Below are positions 34,230 to 39,873 of a stretch of 39,873 bases of DNA, piece by piece. The stretch is from assembly GCA_025359665.1 (NCBI GenBank), contig JANYFU010000149.1, positions 1-39,873 of the forward strand, given 5' to 3'. Both the position numbers and the translations under genes were made by a program. This stretch comes from Caulobacteraceae bacterium (GTDB lineage: Bacteria > Pseudomonadota > Alphaproteobacteria > Caulobacterales > Caulobacteraceae). The first letter of the stretch is position 1. Every line of letters starts with the position of its first letter. The notes under the pieces were generated by a model. It had not been told where the DNA came from. It saw nothing but the letters and a program-made list of their open reading frames with translations, and did no database searches.

Positions 34230-34659
34230 GCCGGACTCCTCGAAAAGGCCTGGGCGGTGAGAATGGCGCGCCGGCCGACGATCGGCCGACGCAGCGTCGC
34301 CGAGGCTCGGCGCGGACGGAAGACGCGTTCACGTCAACGGGCGCTCTGATAAACTCTTTCAAGGCCGGGCGCCACGCGTGATCTCGCGGTGGGTTTCTCA
34401 GGCACGTCAACTTTTCAACGGATGGTCGCGACGCCGCCGGTCAGTTTGACAAACGCACCGCAACACGGTAATCAAACTCCACCAAAAAATATTTAATATT
34501 AAATTTCATGTAGTAGTAATTAAAAAATACCGTTACTCAGATTATTCCAGATTTTCGAGAAAACAACCCCTTAGTGACAGAAATTTTGGTTCATTGCGCA
34601 GGTCATGACATGCAGATTGTCGATTTGACTATCGATGGGCCACCAGGCGAGGTGGGTTT
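34230..34659. other. Intergenic region between divergent ugd and GT26 genes
   Basis: This 430-base gap has no full-size gene. Its first part is GC-rich and contains a perfect hairpin CGGCCGA-CGA-TCGGCCG (34272-34288) without a T-run. From about 34480 to 34600 composition switches abruptly to AT-rich, with a 14-base perfect palindrome at 34491-34504, a pattern common in promoter/silencer regions. A 17-codon open frame (34610-34663) precedes the downstream gene. The region must hold promoters for both genes, but I cannot place them with confidence. Confidence 0.6.
34491..34504. repeat. 14-base AT-only perfect palindrome
   Basis: atttaatattaaat equals its own reverse complement and sits in an AT-rich island of an otherwise GC-rich region, about 155 bases before the GT26 start. 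It could be a regulator site, but no specific regulator can be named from the sequence. Confidence 0.6.
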
Positions 34660-34663
34660 TTGA
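34610..34663 (+). CDS. Possible 17-residue leader peptide overlapping the GT26 start
   Basis: ATG 34610 opens 17 codons (MQIVDLTIDGPPGEVGF) that stop at TGA 34661-34663, overlapping the TTG start of the next gene as TTGA. AGG lies 8 bases before the ATG. The same TTGA overlap is used at two other gene junctions in this window. It may couple translation, or be chance; no homologue is known to me. Confidence 0.2.
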   Translation: MQIVDLTIDGPPGEVGF

Positions 34664-35433
34664 CCCAAAAAACCCTGTTTGGCCGTGAAATTTGTACGCT
34701 GACCCTCAAGGGGCTGGCGTCCGAAATCACCCGCGAGCCGTCAACCAACGGTGTCCGCCTGGTGGCGACCATGAATCTCGATCATGTCGCCAATCTACGT
34801 CGCAACGCGGCGTTTCGACTGGCCTACTCTAGCGCATGGGCCGTCACGATCGATGGGGCTCCAGTTTTCGCCTATGCACGCGTCCGCGGTGTTGAGGCGC
34901 CGGGACGAATCACGGGGGTCGATCTGTTCGCGGAACTCGCCCGGTCGTGGTCCCTGGACCGTCGACCATTCTTTATTACGTCGACGCCGGAGACCGGCGA
35001 GAGATTGATCGAAAGCTTCCTCGCGCGAGGCTTCCCCAAGGAGGCCCTGGCCTTTGACTCGCCGGCCTTCGGCTTCGAAAAAAACCAGGTCCAGAGCGCG
35101 GCGCTATGCGCGACCATCCGTGCGCACGGCACGACCGATCTGGTGTTCGGCGTGGGATCGCCGAAATCGGAAATTTGGATCGACACCCATCGCGGCCAGC
35201 TCGGGGACCTCTATGCCTACGGCTTTGGCGCCGGCCTGGACTTTCTTATCGGCCACGCCACCCGCGCGCCGACCGTCCTGCGGCGGCTGGGTCTCGAATG
35301 GTTGTGGCGGCTGGGGCTCGAACCGACACGATTGTGGCGGCGCTATCTGGTCGATTCCTGGGCCGCCCTGCCCTCCGTGGCGGCCGACCTCGTGGGACGC
35401 GCGCCTCACGGCAAGCCCTGCCTGAACGATTGA
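34660..35433 (+). CDS. WecG/TagA/CpsF-family glycosyltransferase (GT26)
   Basis: A 257-residue GT26 enzyme. ATMNLDHVANLRRN (36-49) carries the conserved Thr-x-Asn, TIDGAPV (63-69) supplies the catalytic Asp65, RITGVDLF (83-90) is the RxxGxDL block, and GVGSPKSEIWI (163-173) is the GxPxQExW-equivalent, here with Ser instead of Gln. The C-terminal RAPTVLRRLGLEWLWRLGLEPTRLWRRY is the usual amphipathic membrane-association helix. Members add ManNAcA, ManNAc or glucose-type sugars to lipid-linked acceptors; the donor here is unknown, possibly a uronate given ugd nearby. The start is TTG 34660 with GAGG 7 bases upstream. Confidence 0.9.
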   Translation: MTQKTLFGREICTLTLKGLASEITREPSTNGVRLVATMNLDHVANLRRNAAFRLAYSSAWAVTIDGAPVFAYARVRGVEAPGRITGVDLFAELARSWSLDRRPFFITSTPETGERLIESFLARGFPKEALAFDSPAFGFEKNQVQSAALCATIRAHGTTDLVFGVGSPKSEIWIDTHRGQLGDLYAYGFGAGLDFLIGHATRAPTVLRRLGLEWLWRLGLEPTRLWRRYLVDSWAALPSVAADLVGRAPHGKPCLND

Positions 35434-35456
35434 ACAGGCCAAGGGCGTAGCCCCCA

Positions 35457-35804
35457 CTACCCCCCCCGGCAGCGCTCAACCGCGTGATGATGAACGGTGA
35501 CAACCTGGCAAAGCGCGGCGTGACGCTCATGCGGGTGTGGCACGATCTCGCGCTGACTATGTTTGTGTCGCCCGTGAGATGGCCCGGCTGCAGCCGAATG
35601 CTTTTTTTGGTGATGTCGGGAATGGGCGTGCGCCGGCCCGGCGGACACCTTGGCGTGATGGTGATGGGTCGCGCGGGCGGGGGACGCCGCGGCGGACGCT
35701 GGATGATGGTGATGATGGACACGGGCCTCGGCGGGCGAAGCAACCAGGGCGAGCAGCGCGATCGCGGCGCTCGTGACGAGTGTGGTCCTGATGACGGCTG
35801 TCAT
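35457..35804 (-). CDS. Small histidine-rich exported protein
   Basis: A 115-residue protein I cannot assign to a family. Residues 1-27 form a signal peptide (TAVIRTTLVTSAAIALLALVASPAEA). The mature part is low complexity, with 23 His, in clusters HHHHH, HHHH and HHH, mixed with Ala, Ser, Pro and Lys/Arg, and one or two Cys near the end (ALCQVV, ERCRGG). Such composition is compatible with periplasmic binding of Ni, Zn, Cu or Co, which is inferred only from composition. ATG 35804 has GGAAGG close upstream. It converges on the GT26 gene with a 23-base gap containing a weak GGGC/GCCC hairpin. The signal peptide supports it as a real gene. Confidence 0.65.
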   Translation of the reverse strand: MTAVIRTTLVTSAAIALLALVASPAEARVHHHHHPASAAASPARATHHHHAKVSAGPAHAHSRHHQKKHSAAAGPSHGRHKHSQREIVPHPHERHAALCQVVTVHHHAVERCRGG

Positions 35805-35843
35805 GGTTCCTTCCCAATTTCGGCGACGCTGTAGCGTGACGAC

Positions 35844-37307
35844 CTATACGTGCAAGCGCTTCAACACCATGGGCAGCAGCCCCGGCAAGTCCTCGCTGAT
35901 CAGCCCGGGACCAAACGCCTCGGCGCAAGCAGCGTGAAGCCACACCCCAGCGCAAGCCGCCTCGAAGCTTTCCATGCCCTGGGCCATCAGCCCCGCGATC
36001 ATGCCGGCGAGAACGTCGCCGGACCCAGCGGTGGCCAGCCAGGGCGTGCCGTTGAGGTTGATCGCCGCACGCCCGTCGGAGGCGGAGATCACGGTATCGG
36101 CGCCCTTGAGCACCACGATTGCCTGCGCTCGCGCCGCCGCGGTCCGCGCGGCGGTGACACGTTCAGGCGTCTCGTTGAGCAAGCCCGGGAATATGCGTTC
36201 GAACTCACCGGGGTGGGGCGTCAGAACGTCATCTCGATCAAGGATTGAAAAAAGTTCGGCTGGATCGTCGCGAAAGACGCTCAGGGCATCGGCGTCAATC
36301 AATAGCGCCGCGCCAGTACGGGCCAGAGCGAGCACGTTGGACAGGGTGATGTCCGTCACGCCGGCGGCGGGACCGATGATCGCGCATTCCGCCTCGGATC
36401 CGGCCATTTCAAGGTCCACGTCGGTTTCGAAGGGGCGCAACATCACCGCTTCAAGGTGGGCTGCATTGGCCATCAACGCCTCGGGCGGAGACATTATGGT
36501 TACAAGGCCGGCGCCCACGCGCAGACCGGCTCGGGCCGCCAATCGCGCGGCGCCCGTGTTCCAGGCCCCACCGCTGACCACCAACAAACGGCCGCGGGTG
36601 TGTTTGTGCGCATTGACACTGGGCCAGGGAAAGCGGGGCAACCACAGGTTGGGCGCGTTTTCGAACAGCGCGCCAGGTCCGCCATCAAGTCCGATATCGC
36701 CGACGATCACCTCGCCACACAAGCCTCGTCCGGGCTGAAGACAGTGGGCGAACTTTCGCCGATGAAAAGTGACAGTCAGTTCGGCCTGGAAGCATATCCC
36801 GCCGAGAGGCCGACCCGTGTCTCCAGCCAGGCCACTGGGAACATCAATTGCTACCACCGGGGTTTCGGAACGCCCGAGCGACAGCGCCAGCCGGACCAGT
36901 TCAGGTCCAAGAGGCCGGTCGAGGCCCGCGCCAAACAGGGCGTCGACAATCAGGTCGGCTTGGCCGCCGCGGTGGGTGAGCGGCGTTACAGGTCCCGTCC
37001 AGCGCGCGGCGGCGGCTTTGGCGTCGGCCGTGGCAGGCGGCGACAGAGTTTCCACCCGCACGGGCCAACCGTGCCTATTGAGCAGGCGCGCGACGACGTA
37101 ACCGTCCCCACCATTGTTGCCAGGCCCGACGAGCACCACGGTCGACTGGGGCGAATACCGCGCCAGGATGGCGTCGGCGACCGCTTGGCCCGCCCGCTCC
37201 ATCAAAGTGATGCCTGGAGTCCCGGCGGCTATCGCGGCCCGATCCGCGTTGGCCATTTCACCGACCGTGAGAATTTCGCGGGGATGGGATTTCAGCTGCA
37301 CGGTCAA
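35844..37307 (-). CDS. nnr: Bifunctional NAD(P)H-hydrate epimerase / ADP-dependent NAD(P)H-hydrate dehydratase
   Basis: A 487-residue YjeF-type repair enzyme. The N-terminal epimerase domain (about 12-215) has TVGEMANADRAAIAAG (14-29) and GPGNNGGDGYVVARLL (61-76). The C-terminal ribokinase-fold dehydratase (about 225-487) has LTPHPGEFERIFPG and the ATP/ADP-site TAGSGDVLAGMIAGLMAQG. Together they repair hydrated NADH and NADPH. The start is TTG 37307, overlapping the upstream phosphatase stop as TTGA; GGGAG lies 4 bases upstream, and a GTG two codons later has better spacing. It is likely co-transcribed with the histidine phosphatase gene. Confidence 0.93.
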   Translation of the reverse strand: MTVQLKSHPREILTVGEMANADRAAIAAGTPGITLMERAGQAVADAILARYSPQSTVVLVGPGNNGGDGYVVARLLNRHGWPVRVETLSPPATADAKAAAARWTGPVTPLTHRGGQADLIVDALFGAGLDRPLGPELVRLALSLGRSETPVVAIDVPSGLAGDTGRPLGGICFQAELTVTFHRRKFAHCLQPGRGLCGEVIVGDIGLDGGPGALFENAPNLWLPRFPWPSVNAHKHTRGRLLVVSGGAWNTGAARLAARAGLRVGAGLVTIMSPPEALMANAAHLEAVMLRPFETDVDLEMAGSEAECAIIGPAAGVTDITLSNVLALARTGAALLIDADALSVFRDDPAELFSILDRDDVLTPHPGEFERIFPGLLNETPERVTAARTAAARAQAIVVLKGADTVISASDGRAAINLNGTPWLATAGSGDVLAGMIAGLMAQGMESFEAACAGVWLHAACAEAFGPGLISEDLPGLLPMVLKRLHV

Positions 37308-37870
37308 AGGACTCCCGTTGCGGCCTCATCGCCCAGATTCACCAGCGTCAGACAATCGCCATCAAGATCGAGCGTCGTGACCGATGTGTGGTCGGGTCGA
37401 AAATTGATTACCCGATCCTCGCCGCGAACCACCGAGACGACCGCGTTGATCGCCACAAAGTGACTGAACACCGCCGCGCCACGTCGGCGCGCCACCGTCT
37501 TGGCGACGCCTCTACGCCAAAGCCCGTAGTCGAGGTCCCCCTTGATGTCCGCCCAATCGCCGGCAAAGGCGGCCCGCAACCAATCAGGCCGTTCCACGCC
37601 GCTGAGTGAACTCGGCGTCGGGATTTCTCCGACCGCGGGATCGATTTCCACCGGCACGCCCAGCGCGTCGGCCAGGGGTTGCGCGGTTTCCCGGCAACGA
37701 CGCAACGGCGAACTGACAACCGAGACCGGTCGGTCCGCCTCTGGCAGGGCCATGAGGCGCGCGGCCACGGCCCGGGCCTGACCGTGTCCCGTCTCGTCCA
37801 ATCCCGGATCATCGTCATCTCCACCCCAGACGGCGGCGGGTTTGCCATGGCGAATGAGATAGAGCCGCAT
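37304..37870 (-). CDS. Histidine phosphatase family protein (phosphoglycerate-mutase-like)
   Basis: A 188-residue cytosolic member of the branch-1 histidine phosphatase superfamily. The catalytic RHG is at 7-9 (LIRHGKP), with SSPLRRCRETAQPL (53-66) carrying the phosphate-binding Arg, and FSHFVAINAVV giving the second His. The glycolytic mutase has longer inserts, so this is a broad-specificity or unknown-substrate phosphatase. The start ATG 37870 has AGGG 8 bases upstream. Overlap TTGA with the NAD(P)HX repair gene indicates coupling. It is divergent from glnB across 228 bases. Confidence 0.9.
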   Translation of the reverse strand: MRLYLIRHGKPAAVWGGDDDDPGLDETGHGQARAVAARLMALPEADRPVSVVSSPLRRCRETAQPLADALGVPVEIDPAVGEIPTPSSLSGVERPDWLRAAFAGDWADIKGDLDYGLWRRGVAKTVARRRGAAVFSHFVAINAVVSVVRGEDRVINFRPDHTSVTTLDLDGDCLTLVNLGDEAATGVL

Positions 37871-37937
37871 CGTCGATCACCCTGGAATGAACAAGCACCT
37901 TTGCTTCTAAGGTCCTCGTCGGCCATCACAAGGGCGG

Positions 37938-37952
37938 TTGTGTGCCGCACAA
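37938..37952. promoter_or_regulatory. Short inverted repeat upstream of glnB
   Basis: TTGTG and CACAA flank a 5-base core (with an inner TGTGC/GCACA pairing) about 150 bases before the glnB start, in the gap to the divergent phosphatase gene. It might be an operator, but it does not match the NtrC consensus well and no sigma-54-type promoter was found near it. Confidence 0.2.
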
Positions 37953-37993
37953 TATTTAGGCAAATGTCGCCCATATTTTCAGCCAGGGAATAG

Positions 37994-38437
<444 letters not shown>

Positions 38438-38464
38438 AACCGCCTTTAAGGGGATAAACAATCC

Positions 38465-39873
38465 ATGACTACATCAGCTGACATCCTGGCCGAGATCAAG
38501 GAAAAGGAGGTCAAATACGTCGATGTGCGCTTCACCGATATTCGCGGTCAGATGCAGCACGTGACCTTCGATATCGATCTCGTGGATGAGGAATTCCTCG
38601 ACGACGGCACCATGTTCGACGGCTCATCGATCGCCGGTTGGAAGGCCATCAACGATTCGGACATGAAGCTGCGCCCCGATCTGGCGAGCGCCTATATCGA
38701 CCCATTCTATCAGCAGACGACCCTCTGCCTGACCTGCGATGTGGTCACCCCGGGCACCAACGCGCCCTACAATCGCGATCCGCGATCGATCGCCGGCAAG
38801 GCTCTGGCCTATGTGAAGGCCGCCGGCGTTGGCGACACAGTGTATTTCGGCCCCGAGGCCGAGTTCTTCGTGTTCGATGACGTGCGCTGGTCCACCGCGC
38901 CCCACAACACCAGCTATTCCTACGACTCCAGTGAACTGCCGAGCAACACTGGCAAGGAGTATCCCGAAGGTAATATGGGCCACAGGCCCGGCACCAAGGG
39001 CGGGTATTTCCCGGTCAATCCAGTCGACTCAGCCCAGGATCTGCGCGGCGAAATGCTGGCGGTGATGGGTGAGCTGGGCTTGAAGCCGGAAAAGCATCAC
39101 CATGAAGTCGCTCCGGCGCAGCATGAGCTCGGCCTGAAATTCGCTCCGCTGATCACCATGGCCGACCGCCTGCAACTCTATAAGTATGTGGTGCAGAACG
39201 TGGCCGCGTCCTACGGCAAGACGGCGACGTTCATGGCCAAGCCGATGTTCGGCGATAACGGTTCGGGCATGCACGTTCACCAGTCGATCTGGAATAAGGG
39301 CGTACCGCTGTTCGCCGGCGACAAATACGCCGGCCTGTCGGAAATGTGCCTTTGGTACATCGGCGGGATCATCAAGCACGCCAAGGCGATCAACGCCTTC
39401 ACCAATTCGACGACCAACTCCTACAAGCGTCTGGTGCCAGGCTACGAAGCGCCGGTGAAGCTGGCCTATTCGGCTCGCAATCGCTCCGCCTCGATCCGCA
39501 TCCCGCACGTGGACAGCCCCAAGGGCAAACGCATCGAGGTTCGCTTCCCCGACCCGATGGGCAACCCCTATCTCGGCTTCGTGGCTATGTTGATGGCCGG
39601 CCTCGACGGCATCGAAAACAAGATTGATCCCGGTGCGCCCGCCGACAAGAACCTTTATGATCTGCCACCCAAGGAAATGAAGAAGGTGCCAGAAGTCTGC
39701 GGCTCGCTGCGCGAGGCCCTGGAAAATCTCGACAAGGACCGCGCCTTCCTCAAGAAGGGCGGGGTGATGGATGACGACTTCATCGACAGCTACATCGAGC
39801 TGAAGATGGAAGAGGTGATGCGCGTCCAACTTCACCCGCACCCAGTCGAATTCGACATGTATTACAAGTGCTA
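38465..39873 (+). CDS. glnA: Type I glutamine synthetase (stop codon cut by the window end)
   Basis: The window holds 469 codons plus the first two bases (TA) of the stop, so the protein is essentially complete at 469 residues, the usual GSI-beta length. It converts glutamate and ammonia to glutamine with ATP. Signatures include [10 protein letters not shown] (50-59), [11 protein letters not shown] (about 128-138), the ATP-site [16 protein letters not shown] and RSASIRIP. Tyr398 in NLYDLPPKE is the adenylylation site, so activity should be controlled by GlnE as well as by PII. It follows glnB by 27 bases with AAGGGG upstream of the ATG at 38465. Confidence 0.98.
   Translation, partial: MTTSADILAEIKEKEVKYVDVRFTDIRGQMQHVTFDIDLVDEEFLDDGTMFDGSSIAGWKAINDSDMKLRPDLASAYIDPFYQQTTLCLTCDVVTPGTNAPYNRDPRSIAGKALAYVKAAGVGDTVYFGPEAEFFVFDDVRWSTAPHNTSYSYDSSELPSNTGKEYPEGNMGHRPGTKGGYFPVNPVDSAQDLRGEMLAVMGELGLKPEKHHHEVAPAQHELGLKFAPLITMADRLQLYKYVVQNVAASYGKTATFMAKPMFGDNGSGMHVHQSIWNKGVPLFAGDKYAGLSEMCLWYIGGIIKHAKAINAFTNSTTNSYKRLVPGYEAPVKLAYSARNRSASIRIPHVDSPKGKRIEVRFPDPMGNPYLGFVAMLMAGLDGIENKIDPGAPADKNLYDLPPKEMKKVPEVCGSLREALENLDKDRAFLKKGGVMDDDFIDSYIELKMEEVMRVQLHPHPVEFDMYYKC

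Noticed and set aside
34272-34288. Perfect GC hairpin CGGCCGA-CGA-TCGGCCG as a terminator
   Set aside because: It has no T-run on either side and lies upstream of two divergent genes, where no transcript is expected to end.
32292-34349. Long plus-strand open frame of 685 codons across metK and ugd
   Set aside because: It lies opposite two highly conserved enzymes and its sequence is a typical GC-codon shadow without domain features.

Overview
This is a GC-rich bacterial chromosome segment, most likely from an alphaproteobacterium of the Caulobacter/Phenylobacterium type. That assignment is inferred from overall gene content and base composition: a 112-residue PII protein next to a 469-residue class I glutamine synthetase, a RHH-less PutA, a low-affinity iron-permease-family protein and BBP2-like outer-membrane barrels. 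No rRNA, tRNA, CRISPR array, transposase or phage gene was seen. Two genes run to the window edges: a copper-radical-oxidase-like gene is cut at base 1, and glnA lacks only the last base of its stop codon.

Bases 1-7136 are a metabolic and transport region. It holds a secreted kelch-type radical copper oxidase relative, an unusual 942-residue fusion of an APC amino-acid permease to a flavin monooxygenase with an esterase gene just upstream, a DUF2252 protein, and a low-affinity iron-permease-family protein. Bases 7156-12568 are a three-gene RND efflux operon (outer-membrane factor, adaptor, pump) read on the minus strand with 4-base overlaps. Bases 12654-20756 hold a GNAT acetyltransferase, a sugar dehydrogenase/cytochrome c pair, a putA/sarcosine-oxidase-like operon, a small secreted orphan, a PncC/CinA-C amidohydrolase and a chorismate mutase.

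Bases 20740-35433 form a surface-polysaccharide locus. It contains an outer-membrane barrel protein, a 2-oxoglutarate/Fe(II) oxygenase, a sulfotransferase, a methyltransferase with a zinc-ribbon-like N-terminus, a flippase, a Wzy/ligase-type polymerase, two GT2 glycosyltransferases, a mannose-1-phosphate guanylyltransferase-like enzyme, S-adenosylmethionine synthetase, UDP-glucose dehydrogenase and a WecG/TagA/CpsF transferase. Together they suggest a uronate- and probably mannose-derived-sugar-containing polymer that may be sulfated and methylated, with metK in the cluster as a possible methyl-donor supply. No priming transferase, Wza or Wzc is in the window. Parts of the locus are noticeably AT-richer than the rest, which suggests acquisition or relaxed codon use.

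Bases 35457-39873 return to housekeeping: a small histidine-rich exported protein, bifunctional NAD(P)HX epimerase/dehydratase, a histidine phosphatase, and the glnB-glnA nitrogen-assimilation operon.

The most unusual items are the permease-monooxygenase fusion, the polysaccharide-modification module, the secreted copper-radical oxidase with its visible cofactor residues intact, the putA-linked N-methyl amino acid oxidase, and the histidine-rich exported protein.
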